64,000 nucleotides of DNA from contig JACCEP010000003.1 of NCBI GenBank assembly GCA_013416395.1, forward strand, positions 434,001 through 498,000. Reading direction: 5' to 3'. The position numbers were made by a program, and so were the translations under genes. The stretch is from Alcaligenaceae bacterium (GTDB lineage: Bacteria > Pseudomonadota > Gammaproteobacteria > Burkholderiales > Burkholderiaceae_B). Shown in pieces: positions 50,924 to 61,600 of the stretch. The number at the start of each line of letters is the position of its first letter. Position 1 is the first letter of the stretch. The notes beneath the pieces are model-generated. The model ran no database searches. It was not told the origin of the DNA and worked only from the letters and a program-made list of their open reading frames with translations.

Positions 50924-53002
50924 ATGTCTACTACTAACCCTTTGCTCGCGTCCATCGACGGGCTGATCGACTATTCTGCCATTCAGCCCAGCCATATCGA
51001 GCCCGCCATCAAAGCGCTCATTGAAGAAACACGAGTGGCGGTGCAACACAGTGCAGATCCGGCTTTGCCCGCGCAATGGGACGCCATCGTCGATCCGCTT
51101 GAAGACGTCTCTGGCAAACTCTGGCGGGCATGGTCTGTGGCAGGGCATCTTAATGCCGTGGTCAATACGCCCGAACTGCGTGCCGCGTATAACGCCTGCT
51201 TGCCCCTGGTCACCGAGTTCTCGACCTGGGTTGGCCTGCACACCGGTCTGTATGCCCAATACAAGCGCCTGAAGGCCTCAGAGGCATTCGCAACGCTGTC
51301 AAGCGAACGCCAGCGGGTCATAGAGCTGGCATTGCGTGACTTTAGGCTGAGCGGTGTTGAGCTCGAAGGCGAAGCCCGCGCGCGTTATGCCGAGGTTTCA
51401 GACCAGCAGGCCCAGGCTTCACAGAAATTTTCCGAAAACGTGCTTGACTCCGTCGACCAGTGGTCGCTATATATTCACGACCAGGCCAGGCTGGCCGGGC
51501 TGCCTGCAGACGTGGTCGAAGCAGCGCGTATCGCCGCTCAGGAAGACGGCAAGGATGGCTGGAAACTGGTGTTGAAGATGCCCTGCTACCTGCCCGTCAT
51601 GCAGCATGCCCGCGATGCCAGCCTGCGCCAGGAAATGTACCGTGCCTATTCAACCATTGCGTCTGAACAAGGGCAGCCACAACTCGACAATTCTGCGCTT
51701 ATTGAACAACTGCTGGGGCTGCGCGCTGAAGAGGCAGCCCTGCTCGGCTTTGACAGTTACGCGGCATTGCGTCTCGAAACCCGTATGGCAGAAAATGCCA
51801 CGCAAGTGCTGGGTTTTTTGCGCGAGTTGGCCGCCAAGGCCAAGGCATTTGCCATCAAAGACTTGGCCGTGCTGCGTGAGTTCGCTCATCAAAACCTTGG
51901 CATGGACGAACTCCAGCCCTGGGATATTACCTTCGCCTCCGAGCGCATGCGCGAAGAACGCTACGCCTACTCTGAAGAAGAGGTCAAACAATACTTTACG
52001 GAACCTCAGGTATTGAAAGGCTTGTTCGGCGTCATTCATACTCTGTTTGGCGTCAGCTTGCGCCGCTGCGATGCACCGGTATGGCATGAAGACGCCCAGG
52101 CATTCGAGGTTGTCACTGCCGACAACACCGTGTGTGGCACGCTTTATATTGACCTTTATGCCCGCCAGGGCAAACAAAGTGGTGCCTGGGTCGACAGTGA
52201 GCGCACACGCCGCCTGAGCACACACGGTTTGCAGACGCCGGTCATCTGGCTAACCTGCAACTTCTCCAGACCGCAGAGTGGCAAGCCTGCATTGCTTACT
52301 CACGACGATGTCATCACGCTATTTCATGAAACCGGCCACGCACTGCACGCATTGCTGTCGCAGGTGAGTGAGCCCGGCGTATCGCCGTTTGCCGCTGTTG
52401 AGTGGGACGCCATTGAACTACCTTCGCAGTTCATGGAAAACTTCTGCTGGGAATGGCCTGTGCTGCGTGGCCTGTCTGCGCATGTAGATACTGGTGAGCC
52501 CTTGCCGCGTGAGCTGTTCGACAAGCTACTGGCAGCGCGTAATTTTCATAGTGGCATGCAGACCCTGCGACAGGTCGAGTTCGCGCTGTTTGATATGTTA
52601 ATTCACCACCAATCGCAAGGCCTGTCGATACAAGCGGTTCTTGAAACTTTAACTGAAGTGCGAAACGAAGTCGCTGTATTGTTCCCACCCGAGTGGCATC
52701 GCTTTCCTCACAACTTCTCTCACCTGTTTGCGGGCGGTTATGGGGCTGGCTATTACAGCTACAAATGGGCTGAGGTGCTGTCTTCCGACGCCTATGCTGC
52801 ATTTGAAGAAAATGCGCAAATAGGGCCTGACGGCTTGCCCGACTTGCTTGATGCCAAAACCGGGCAGCTATTTCTCAAAGAAATACTGGCAGTAGGCGGT
52901 GCACGACCTGCCAGTGAGTCTTTTGTAGCGTTCCGTGGACGCCAGCCTTCAATTGACGCGCTTTTGCGCCACAGCGGGCTGGTCACTGAAACAAACGCGT
53001 AA
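50924..53002 (+). CDS. prlC: Oligopeptidase A (M3 family)
   Basis: The 692-residue cytoplasmic zinc metallopeptidase has its HExxH motif at His468-His472 (LFHETGHALHALL), with the third ligand Glu in the following FMENFCWEW helix. It degrades short peptides, including cleaved signal peptides in E. coli. Length and C-terminal GAGYYSYKWAEVLSSDAY are typical. It follows folD by 59 nt. Confidence 0.95.
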   Translation: MSTTNPLLASIDGLIDYSAIQPSHIEPAIKALIEETRVAVQHSADPALPAQWDAIVDPLEDVSGKLWRAWSVAGHLNAVVNTPELRAAYNACLPLVTEFSTWVGLHTGLYAQYKRLKASEAFATLSSERQRVIELALRDFRLSGVELEGEARARYAEVSDQQAQASQKFSENVLDSVDQWSLYIHDQARLAGLPADVVEAARIAAQEDGKDGWKLVLKMPCYLPVMQHARDASLRQEMYRAYSTIASEQGQPQLDNSALIEQLLGLRAEEAALLGFDSYAALRLETRMAENATQVLGFLRELAAKAKAFAIKDLAVLREFAHQNLGMDELQPWDITFASERMREERYAYSEEEVKQYFTEPQVLKGLFGVIHTLFGVSLRRCDAPVWHEDAQAFEVVTADNTVCGTLYIDLYARQGKQSGAWVDSERTRRLSTHGLQTPVIWLTCNFSRPQSGKPALLTHDDVITLFHETGHALHALLSQVSEPGVSPFAAVEWDAIELPSQFMENFCWEWPVLRGLSAHVDTGEPLPRELFDKLLAARNFHSGMQTLRQVEFALFDMLIHHQSQGLSIQAVLETLTEVRNEVAVLFPPEWHRFPHNFSHLFAGGYGAGYYSYKWAEVLSSDAYAAFEENAQIGPDGLPDLLDAKTGQLFLKEILAVGGARPASESFVAFRGRQPSIDALLRHSGLVTETNA

Positions 53003-53073
53003 TACCAGACCGCACCGAACATACCGCGTCTGGGTGTGTTTGTCGGGTTCGCCCGTACCGGAGTCTTTTACCC

Positions 53074-53694
53074 ATGATTACCCTGTTGTTCCGCCTGCTG
53101 CGTCGGCTTTCCATTTTCGCCATGTTTGCACTCCCTCTGGGCGTGCTGCTGACACCTGCTGCAGCATCTGCCCAGGCTGATGAGGCCATACACCCGGTGC
53201 GCGGTTTTCTGCCTGATCTGAAGTTCACGCTGGAAGGCGCTGGCGGAAAAACCTACACGCAGGATGATTTCAAAGGCAAGACGGTACTGATGTTTTTTGG
53301 TTATGCCAGTTGCCCCGACATCTGCCCTACCACGATGGCGCAGCTAGCCCACGTGATGGAAGGTTTAGGCGATCAAGCCAGCAAGGTGCGTATTATCTTT
53401 GTTAGCGTAGACCCACACCGTGACACACCCGAACTGTTGCAGGCATACGTAGATGCCTTTGACAGTAATGCCATAGGCCTGACCGGCACAGAAAAACAGG
53501 TGGCCGATGTTGCCCGCCGCTATCGGGTTGCCTACCAGATCGAAAAACCTGACCCTAAGAGCCCCGATACCTACGAAGTCGCGCACAGTCGCGGTGTGTA
53601 TTTTTTTGATGCCAAGGGCCGAGCACGGTTGCTGGCCGCTGACACCGAGTCTGTTGAGGCTCTCACAGCCAGCGTGCGCAAGGTATTGCAGTAA
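53074..53694 (+). CDS. SCO1/SenC family copper chaperone
   Basis: The 206-residue protein has an N-terminal signal sequence or anchor (hydrophobic residues 12-30, ending ASA-QAD) and a thioredoxin-like domain. Copper ligands are Cys80 and Cys84 (SCPDICPTT) and His171 (VAHSRG). Sco proteins help assemble the CuA centre of cytochrome c oxidase. No oxidase genes lie in the window. It ends just before a convergent flavoprotein gene. Confidence 0.92.
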   Translation: MITLLFRLLRRLSIFAMFALPLGVLLTPAAASAQADEAIHPVRGFLPDLKFTLEGAGGKTYTQDDFKGKTVLMFFGYASCPDICPTTMAQLAHVMEGLGDQASKVRIIFVSVDPHRDTPELLQAYVDAFDSNAIGLTGTEKQVADVARRYRVAYQIEKPDPKSPDTYEVAHSRGVYFFDAKGRARLLAADTESVEALTASVRKVLQ

Positions 53695-53707
53695 CACTGA
53701 GGTGGAT

Positions 53708-53733
53708 CGGGCCTGTCTTACGCGACAAGCCCG
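53708..53733. terminator. Possible shared terminator hairpin between convergent genes
   Basis: CGGGCCTGTC-N6-GACAAGCCCG forms a 10-bp stem with one mismatch in the 46-nt gap between the sco and flavoprotein genes. Neither strand shows a T tract. Confidence 0.35.
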
Positions 53734-53740
53734 GCACGAA

Positions 53741-55177
53741 TCAAACGTTATTGACAGCCTGTTCGCACTCGCGCACGTAGTCAAGTTCAGCTTCGGCAAG
53801 GTGCCGCGCAGCCTGACGAAGTGCCGTACGCAAGCCCTCTTCGACCACAGGATGGTAAAACGGCATTTGTATCATCTGCGCAATCGTCAGTTGGCTTTGA
53901 TGCGCCCAGGCCAGTAAGTGGGCAATATGCTCCATGGCTGGACCCGCCATTTCGGCGCCCAGAAAACGGCCATCAGAAACGCGGGCATAAACACGCAGCA
54001 TGCCCTGGTTTTTTAGCATGACCCTGGATCGACCTTGATTGGCAAAACTGACTTGCCCGCATACCACCCCCGCTGAGGCCAGTTCTTTATAGCGCGTACC
54101 AACCCATGCCAGCTGCGGGTCGGTAAACACGACAGCCATGGGCGTGCGACGCTTGCCTGGTACAACCTTGGGCCAGACAGCTGCATTACCGCCGGCTATA
54201 TGACCATCATCAGCCGCTTCGTGCAGCAAGGGCAAAATACTGTTGACATCGCCCGCTATAAAAATGGGGGTATCACCCAGTTGCAGGGTTTCGGCGTCAT
54301 ACTCGGGCATGCCGCGCTCGTCCAGCGCTGCCTTGGTGTTTTGCAGGCCAAGTCCGGAAAGGTTAGGATGCCGTCCGGTAGCGACTAACACGTATTCGAA
54401 GTGTTCAGTGGTTTCTGCCTGGCCTTTGCGCTGTAGCCTTACTTGGACCTGATCGCCTTCCCTGTGTGCGCCCAGTACCTGGGAATCAAGCCGTAGATCA
54501 AGCTCTTGCTCGAACGCTGCGGCGGCACTTGCCTTGACTTCGGGGTCTGCCAGCCCACCCAGGCTGCTGCTGCGGTTGATAAGGCAAGTTCTGACACCCA
54601 GCCTGGACAGCGCCTGGCCGATTTCGAGCCCGATTACGCCCGACCCAACCACCAGCACGCTGCGCGGCAGTGTTTGCCAGTTGAACACGTCATCATTGAC
54701 AATGGCACGATCACCCAGCGCTGCATAGATGTCAGGAACTACCGGCGAAGTACCCGTGGCAATGACAACCCTGGTGGCCTGAATTTCGGTGTGGTCGTCA
54801 ACGTGCAGCACGGTGTCAGACACAAAACGCGCGTAGCCTCTCACCTTGTCGTCAGCCGGAATACCTTCAACACTTTCGAGCACAAAGCCAACAAAGCGGT
54901 CGCGCTCACGCCTGACGCGATCCATGACTTGCTCGCCATCTATGCGCACGCCTTCTACGTGCACGCCAAACGGGGCGGCCGTTGCCGCGGTGTGGGCAGC
55001 GTCAGCCGCCGCGATCAACAGTTTGGACGGCATGCAGCCAACACGTGCGCATGTGGTGCCGTATGGGCCACCTTCGATCAAAATGGCATCAAGGCCAGCC
55101 GTCTTAACGGCGCGGTACGCGGACATCCCCGCCGTGCCCGCTCCGATAATAGCCACATCTGTTCTTAACTGATTCAT
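53741..55177 (-). CDS. Dihydrolipoamide dehydrogenase-like flavoprotein (orphan)
   Basis: The protein has 478 residues from ATG 55177 with a GGAG site; the frame runs to 55351 but the extra part lies over the nitroreductase gene. FAD motif AIIGAGTAGM, redox disulfide TTCARVGCMPSK, NAD motif VVGSGVIGLEIGQAL and the C-terminal YHPVVEEGLR pair are all there, so it is a class I disulfide oxidoreductase. Unlike lpdA it has no lipoyl domain and no E1/E2 partners. Its electron acceptor is unknown. It follows the nitroreductase by 28 nt. Confidence 0.85.
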   Translation of the reverse strand: MNQLRTDVAIIGAGTAGMSAYRAVKTAGLDAILIEGGPYGTTCARVGCMPSKLLIAAADAAHTAATAAPFGVHVEGVRIDGEQVMDRVRRERDRFVGFVLESVEGIPADDKVRGYARFVSDTVLHVDDHTEIQATRVVIATGTSPVVPDIYAALGDRAIVNDDVFNWQTLPRSVLVVGSGVIGLEIGQALSRLGVRTCLINRSSSLGGLADPEVKASAAAAFEQELDLRLDSQVLGAHREGDQVQVRLQRKGQAETTEHFEYVLVATGRHPNLSGLGLQNTKAALDERGMPEYDAETLQLGDTPIFIAGDVNSILPLLHEAADDGHIAGGNAAVWPKVVPGKRRTPMAVVFTDPQLAWVGTRYKELASAGVVCGQVSFANQGRSRVMLKNQGMLRVYARVSDGRFLGAEMAGPAMEHIAHLLAWAHQSQLTIAQMIQMPFYHPVVEEGLRTALRQAARHLAEAELDYVRECEQAVNNV

Positions 55178-55205
55178 CTTCCCGCTCCAAATGGTAAACG
55201 AGGCC

Positions 55206-55793
55206 CTAGACACCCGACCATTCGGTGACATAATCGTGGAAATCAGGACGTTCCATGGCTGGCATCTGATTGATGGGCGTGCCCAGTGAAACATACCCCA
55301 TGAAGATGTAGTCGAGTGGGTCAAAGCCCAGGTCTTCGGCAACCTCGTCAATATAGGTACCTAAACCGGTGCTCCAGAAGGCGCCGTATCCAAGCATATG
55401 AGCCGCGTTCAACATATTGGTGACAGCCGCACCGGTGGCCAGCATGCGCTCGCGTTCGGGGATTTTGGTATTGGCGTGGTCCAGGCGGCACGCCACGGCA
55501 ATAAGCATAGGTACCTTAGCCAGCCAACGGCGCACGCTTTCTTCTTTGCCTGGTGCCAGTTCGATACCCGCTTCTTTGGTGCGAGACAACGTCATCTCGG
55601 CCAGCTGGCCAACCGCATCGCCACGAATAACGGCGAAGCGCCAGGGGCGTAGCCGACCATGATCTGGCGCGCGCATGGCGGCTTCGAAAATGAGGGAGAG
55701 CTCGTCTTCGGAAGGTGCAGGAGCCTGCACTAATTTTACAGAACGACGGCTTAGCAGACTATCAACAGGTGCTACCGATACAGATACAGACAT
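55206..55793 (-). CDS. Nitroreductase family protein (YdjA-like)
   Basis: This 195-residue FMN enzyme starts at ATG 55793, which overlaps nothing but lies right after the pdxJ stop, with its ribosome site (GAAAGGG) inside pdxJ. Conserved parts are SRRSVKLV, APDHGRLRPWRFAVI and the GYGAFWSTG segment, as in the small YdjA group. These proteins reduce nitroaromatics or quinones using NAD(P)H, and the natural substrate is often unknown. Likely co-transcribed with pdxJ and the flavoprotein. Confidence 0.88.
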   Translation of the reverse strand: MSVSVSVAPVDSLLSRRSVKLVQAPAPSEDELSLIFEAAMRAPDHGRLRPWRFAVIRGDAVGQLAEMTLSRTKEAGIELAPGKEESVRRWLAKVPMLIAVACRLDHANTKIPERERMLATGAAVTNMLNAAHMLGYGAFWSTGLGTYIDEVAEDLGFDPLDYIFMGYVSLGTPINQMPAMERPDFHDYVTEWSGV

Positions 55794-55795
55794 TT

Positions 55796-56596
55796 TCAAC
55801 CCTTTCTTAATAATGCTTTCATGTCGCGGATGGCCTTTTCCCAGCCATCGAATACGGCACGGGCCACAATGGCATGACCGATATTCAATTCGACAATGCC
55901 GGGCAATGCGACGATAGGCCCAACATTGTTGTAATGCAGGCCGTGGCCTGCATTAACCCGCAAACCATGCCCTACGCCCTGTGCGACTGCTGAGCGCAAT
56001 CGTGCAAGCTCGAAACCTATGGCCGGTGACTGCGCGGCAGAATCGGAAGTGAGCGCTGTGACCACCTTGTACGGCGCAGGCGTGCCGTCGGAGACGGGCG
56101 CCATGATCAGCCTCTCGGCGGCTTCGGCATAGGCACCGGTGTGCAGTTCAATAACCGTTGCGCCTGAGCGAAACGCAGCATCAACTTGATCTGCTTCAGG
56201 ATCTATAAAGAGCGACACACGTATGCCTGCGTCTTGCAGTTGCACAACCGCCTGACGAACAAGCTCAAAGTGACCAGCGACATCAAGACCGCCCTCGGTC
56301 GTGAGTTCTTCACGTTTTTCTGGCACCAGGCAGACATCATGCGGGCGCACCCTGCAGGCAATAGCCAACATTTCGGGGGTGACTGCACATTCTAGATTCA
56401 TGCGCGTGCGCAGCAGTGGCAAAATGGCATCTACATCGGCATCCTGGATATGACGCCGGTCTTCCCGCAAGTGCAGCGTGATCAGGTCCGCCCCAGCCTC
56501 TTCGGCCCGCAATGCGGCCTCGACGGGATCGGGATACGTTGTGTGTCGCTGCTCGCGCAAGGTTGCGACATGATCAATATTTACGCCCAACTCCAT
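55796..56596 (-). CDS. pdxJ: Pyridoxine 5'-phosphate synthase
   Basis: The 266-residue TIM-barrel enzyme condenses 1-deoxyxylulose 5-phosphate with aminoacetone phosphate, the last ring-forming step of vitamin B6 synthesis. [46 protein letters not shown] and GHGLHYNNV are all conserved. It is about 20 residues longer than E. coli PdxJ owing to an insertion around [17 protein letters not shown]. recO-acpS, often nearby elsewhere, are not here. Confidence 0.96.
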   Translation of the reverse strand: MELGVNIDHVATLREQRHTTYPDPVEAALRAEEAGADLITLHLREDRRHIQDADVDAILPLLRTRMNLECAVTPEMLAIACRVRPHDVCLVPEKREELTTEGGLDVAGHFELVRQAVVQLQDAGIRVSLFIDPEADQVDAAFRSGATVIELHTGAYAEAAERLIMAPVSDGTPAPYKVVTALTSDSAAQSPAIGFELARLRSAVAQGVGHGLRVNAGHGLHYNNVGPIVALPGIVELNIGHAIVARAVFDGWEKAIRDMKALLRKG

Positions 56597-56733
56597 CTAT
56601 AGCCTCGCCTTCGTGGTTGCAAAAATGAACAAAGCCCATTATCGCCTTTTATGCCAGCCTTGTCCCCCGCCGCCCTGCCCATGCAAAACCAACGAAAAGA
56701 AATGCCCAAGGATAGATTGTGCTTGTGAATAGC

Positions 56734-56756
56734 AAAAAGCGACCTGTTTTGGCCGC
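56734..56756 (-). terminator. Intrinsic terminator after the small ORF
   Basis: On the minus strand GCGGCC / GGTCGC (one G-T pair) with a 6-nt loop is followed by five T. It lies 25 nt after the small ORF stop and supports minus-strand transcription through that ORF. Confidence 0.6.
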
Positions 56757-56781
56757 CTTGTATCTATTCGCCCCCGACGAT

Positions 56782-56949
56782 CTATTTAGCTAGCTCATAG
56801 ATCTTCTTGGCTTGTTGCATGGCCTGTTGAGCGTCCTGATAGGCGAACGATTCAGCCAACCGATAATCAGCTAAAACGCGCTTGGCATGAAGATCCCTGC
56901 AGATATACCCGATCTGTCTCGATTTGATTTTCAGTTCTGAATTCGACAC
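56782..56949 (-). CDS. Small hypothetical protein (about 55 aa)
   Basis: I do not recognise a family. A GTG start at 56949 gives a 55-residue basic protein beginning SNSELKIKSRQIGYICRDLHAKRV and ending in a helical, Gln/Ala/Lys-rich stretch (DAQQAMQQAKKIYELAK). The frame extends to ATG 56988, which would give 68 residues with a less protein-like start. Neither start has a clear ribosome site. The amphipathic composition and a downstream minus-strand terminator favour a real gene. It lies alone between the RND operon and pdxJ. Confidence 0.45.
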   Translation of the reverse strand: MSNSELKIKSRQIGYICRDLHAKRVLADYRLAESFAYQDAQQAMQQAKKIYELAK

Positions 56950-56995
56950 GGTAGGAGTGCTGAGGGCGTGCCCAGCCGGGCGCATCATTAAGTAC

Positions 56996-57031
56996 GCCGC
57001 TGCACCAGAAACCAGTGCAGCGGCGGTTTTT
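56996..57031 (+). terminator. Plus-strand terminator-like hairpin
   Basis: A perfect 10-bp stem, GCCGCTGCAC / GTGCAGCGGC, with a 9-nt loop is followed on the plus strand by GG and five T. There is no plus-strand gene upstream. On the minus strand it follows the outer-membrane factor gene but lacks a T tract. Confidence 0.5.
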
Positions 57032-57061
57032 GCCTACCTGCGGATACCGGGCCGTAATCGT

Positions 57062-58657
57062 CTAAGGATTGGTACCCTGAACTTCACCGTGCACACGGCC
57101 AGGTTCGGTACCTGGCACTGGTTTGGCCGTGTCTTCGAGCCAGCCACCACCAAGGGCCTTGTACAGCTCGACCCGGTTCATCAGAGAATCCATGCCTGTT
57201 TGCAGAAAGGATTGCTGCACGGTGTACAAATTTACCTCAGCATTTTGCACCTGCAGAAAACTGTCTACACCCGTCTCATACCGTAATTGGGCAAGCTTGA
57301 GCGACTCTGCTGCAGAGGCTTCAACCGCCCGCAGTGCGTCAAGCTGATCAGCATAAGTGGCCTCGCCCGCCAGCGCATCGGCCACCTCACGAAACGCGGT
57401 CTGGATGGCTTTTTCATACTGCGACACAGCAATGTTTTTGCGTGCCTCGGCCACTTCCAGATTGCCCCGCACGCCACCGGCAAAAATAGGGATTTGTATT
57501 TGCGGGGCGTACTGCCAATAACGCTGCCCCGAACCAAACAGCCCACCAAGCTGAGGGCTGGCAAAACCCAGCAGACCCGTAATGGATATATTTGGGAAGA
57601 ATGCCGCCCTGGCCGCACCGATGTTGGCATTAGCCCCCAGCAATGCATTTTCGGCACCCATAATGTCGGGACGCCGTTCAAGCAACTCTGAAGGCAGACC
57701 TACAGGGATTGCGGCAAGTACTTGGTCGCGGCTGAATGTACCGGGTTTGGGAAGAGTATCGGGCAACTGCACACCGAGCAGCAACTGCAGGGCATTGAGC
57801 GCCTGCGCTTCTGAACGCCGTATGCCCGCCAGGTCAGCACGTACGGTATCAAGCTGCCCTCGCGCCTGAGCCAGATCGAGGGCGGAGGCAATACCGGCAT
57901 CGTAACGCGCCTTAACGAGTGCCAGCGTGTTTTTGCGTGAGTCTATCGTACGTCGCATCAGCGACTCAAGATCTTGTGCCGTGCGCAGCCTGAAATAGGC
58001 TTCGGCCACCTGTGACACCAGATTGATGTGCACCGTGCGCCGCCCTTGGGCTGTCGCCAGATATTGCTGGAATGCTGCCTCGCTGAGATTGCGAACGCGT
58101 CCGAAAAAGTCGAGCTCAAAGGCGGTCAAGCCGATGCCGGCCATGTACGAGCGTGCCACGCTGGGCGAGCTGGACCCGCCCATACGCATGTTTTCGGGAG
58201 AACGCGTGACCTGCGCATTAGCGCCTGCGCCTATGGTCGGAAACCGATCACTCTCGGCCACACCATATTGTGCACGCGCTTCTTCAACACGCTCCACGGC
58301 GATACGCATATCGCGATTATTGGCGAGTGCCAGCCTGATCAGCGCCTTGAGCCGTTCATCGGTGAAGAATTCAGCCCAGCCCAGATCGGCGCTAACAGCC
58401 GCCGAAGGTGCTACCTGCGCCGCACTGCGCGGCCCAGCATTGGTGACTGAGCCGGCGTCAGGGTATTGCTGCGGTATCGGCGCATCAGGGCGCTCATAAT
58501 GCGGTGCGAGCGAGCACCCCCCCAGCGTCATCGCGATCAGCGTCGGCAGGGCAGCACGGCGCAATACTCTGCTTGTCGTGTACCCGCGCGCTGGGCGCGG
58601 TGGTACGGCCGGGCGCTGCAACACATCAAGACTTTGGTTCAAGATACCGTCATTCAT
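57062..58657 (-). CDS. RND efflux outer-membrane factor lipoprotein (OprM/NodT family)
   Basis: The 531-residue protein forms the TolC-like exit duct of a tripartite pump. A lipobox (TLGGC-S) near residue 48 follows a longer than usual polar N-terminus, and two outer-membrane efflux domains follow. ATG 58657 overlaps the pump stop (ATGA), supporting that start despite the extension; an inner start closer to the hydrophobic core is possible. Conserved segments include FELDFFGRVRNLSEAA and RRPDIMGAENALLGANANIGAARAAFFP. Confidence 0.92.
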   Translation of the reverse strand: MNDGILNQSLDVLQRPAVPPRPARGYTTSRVLRRAALPTLIAMTLGGCSLAPHYERPDAPIPQQYPDAGSVTNAGPRSAAQVAPSAAVSADLGWAEFFTDERLKALIRLALANNRDMRIAVERVEEARAQYGVAESDRFPTIGAGANAQVTRSPENMRMGGSSSPSVARSYMAGIGLTAFELDFFGRVRNLSEAAFQQYLATAQGRRTVHINLVSQVAEAYFRLRTAQDLESLMRRTIDSRKNTLALVKARYDAGIASALDLAQARGQLDTVRADLAGIRRSEAQALNALQLLLGVQLPDTLPKPGTFSRDQVLAAIPVGLPSELLERRPDIMGAENALLGANANIGAARAAFFPNISITGLLGFASPQLGGLFGSGQRYWQYAPQIQIPIFAGGVRGNLEVAEARKNIAVSQYEKAIQTAFREVADALAGEATYADQLDALRAVEASAAESLKLAQLRYETGVDSFLQVQNAEVNLYTVQQSFLQTGMDSLMNRVELYKALGGGWLEDTAKPVPGTEPGRVHGEVQGTNP

Positions 58658-61600
58658 GCTTGATCCTCATGGTGTTTTACATCATGTCCCGATGCGGGCG
58701 GCGTAGTAGGTGGCGTACCGCCATCATGGTTTGACGCTGAATCCTTGCCAATAACCTTGATCTTAGTCTTGAACAGTCGCAACACCACAACAAAGAACAC
58801 TGGCACGAACAACACCGCCAGTGGCGTTGCCGCCAGCATACCGCCCAATACACCAAAACCAACAGCATTCTGGCTGGCAGAGCTGGCGCCAGTAGCCAGG
58901 GCAAGTGGAAGCACCCCAAGAATAAAGGCAAATGACGTCATGAGAATTGGCCGGAAACGCAGGCGTGCCGCGTGTACCGTCGCCTCAACCAAGCCCATCC
59001 CCTCAGCATGAAGATCTTTGGCAAACTCGACAATCAGAATCGCGTTTTTGGCCGCCAAACCAATCACCGTTACCATGCCAACCTGGAAGTACACATCATT
59101 CGACATGCCTTTACTGGCAATCATGAGCACCGCTCCAAGCATACCCAAGGGCACAGCCATAAGTACCGAAAGCGGAATGGCCCAGCTTTCATACAACGCC
59201 GCCAACACCATGAAGACGATCAAAATTGACAGTGCCATCAGAATGCTGGTCTGGTTGCCCGCCTGGATCTCTTGATATGACAGGCCTGTCCACTCGAATC
59301 CGATACCAGCCGGCAATTGTGCGACCAGTCGCTCCATTTCGGCCATGGCGTCACCGGTTGCGTACCCCGGCTTCGCAGCCCCACCGATACGCACGGTTTC
59401 GTAGCTGTTATAGCGCACCACCTGCACCGGGCCTGTCGTCCAGGAAGTCGATACAAACGATGCCAACGGCACCATCTTGCCCTCATTATTACGGGCGTTG
59501 AGCTTGAGAATATCGTCGACTGACATGCGCTGGTCCTGCTCCGCCTGCATCCAGACGTTCTGCACCCAGCCCTGATTGGTAAAGTTGCCCAAATAAGACG
59601 AGCCCAGCGAGCTGGAAATCAGCGCAGCCGCCTCGGAAAAATCAACGCCCAGTGCTGCCGCTTTCTCCCGGTCTATATTGACCTTAAGTTGTTTGCCGCC
59701 TGCCAGGCCCGTAATACGCGTGTCAGCAAGAATCGGGCTCTTTGCGGCCAGCTGCAGCAATTGCTGTGAGGCTGCGGTTAAGGCTTCATGACCGAGGCCG
59801 CCCCGATCTTCGAGCCGCAAATCAAAGCCTGTTGCATTGCCCAGTTCAGAAATGGCTGGAGGCGTAATGGCAAACACCATTGCGTCCGGTATGCCAAACA
59901 GCAGATGCTGGGTTCCTTTGGCCGCTAGCGCCTGTGCAGAGTTTTCGGGCCCTGGTCGTTCGGAAAAATCCTTAAGGGTCACAAACGCAAGTGCGGCATT
60001 CAACCCGTTACCGTTAAAACTGAAGCCCCGTATGGCAACGATGTTCTCGACCTGCGGCTGAGCCATGAAAAAGTCTTCAACCTTATTAATGACTTCAAGC
60101 GTGCGATTAGCGGTTGAGCCCGCGGGCAGTTCGATGTTGGTAATAAGATAGCCTTGGTCTTCTTCAGGAAGAAACGACGTAGGCAAGCGCATGTACATCC
60201 ACCCAAGCACTACCAGCAACAGCAGGTAAACGAGCATCATGCGCCCGCCACGCTTCAGGCTTTTTGATACCCAGCTCTCGTATTTATCGGTCGTACGATC
60301 GAAAGAACGATTGAACCATCCGAAAAAGCCACGTTTTGATTCGTGCTGACCTTTGGGAATGGGCTTGAGCAGGGTTACGCACAAGGCAGGTGTAAATGTC
60401 AGGGCCAGAAGGCCCGAAAACATAATGGAGACTGCCATGGCGACCGAGAATTGCCGGTAAATAACGCCCACAGAACCCGACAGAAAAGCCAGTGGCAAAA
60501 ACACCGTGGAAAGCACCAGGGTGATGCCTATAATTGCACCACTGATCTGCGGCATCGCCTTGCGGGTGGCCTCTTTTGGAGAAATGCCCTCTTCGACCAT
60601 GATGCGTTCGACGTTCTCGACCACCACAATGGCATCATCAACCAGAATCCCGATGGCCAATACCATGGCAAACATGGTGAGCACGTTGATTGAAAACCCT
60701 AACGCCATCATGACGGCAAATGCACCGAGAATGGCTACCGGCACCACCAAGGCCGGAATCAATGTGTATCGCACGTTCTGCAAAAACACGAACATTACGA
60801 TAAACACCAGCACCATGGCTTCTAACAGCGTGTGCACCACCTGCTCGATAGAAAGCTTTACGTAGGGCGATGTATCGTAAGGTATGGCGTAGGTAATGTT
60901 TTCAGGAAAAAACTGTGACAATTCCTTCAGTTTTGAGCGAACACCTTCGGCCGTGGACAGCGCATTGGCGCCCGGTGACAGAGCGATGGCGAAAGCCGCC
61001 GTGGGTTTTCCGTTAAGGCGGGCACCAAACTGGTAATTGTCAGAGCCCACCTCGATGCGGGCCACGTCTTTCAGCGTTACCGCCGAACCATCGACATTGG
61101 AACGCAATACGATGTTGCCGAACTCTTCAACGGTAGCCAGTTGACCATTGACGATAATGGGTGCCGACACGCGCTGCGATTCGGGGTTGGGTGGCGAACC
61201 CAGAATGCCACCAGAAATTAGCAGATTTTGCTGCTTGATGGCGGCGTTGACTTCTTGGGCACTAATATTGAACCCCGTCAGCTTGTCTGGATCGAGCCAG
61301 ATGCGCATGGCACGAGGCGAGGCAAACAGCTGAAAACTACCCACGCCCGGAACGCGCGCAACCGAGTTTTGAATCGAACGGGTAATATAATCGGCGAGCG
61401 CTGTTTCGTTCAACGTACCATCAACGGATGACAGCCCTACCACCATCAGAAAGCCAGTATTTGCTTGAGCCACTTGTAGGCCCTGTGCGGTCACAGCCGC
61501 AGGTAATTTGGAGGTGACGTTGGCCAGCCGGTTCTGGATATCGACTTGCGCCAGGTCGGGATCAATACCCGGTTTGAACGTTGCGGTGATCTGCGCACTG

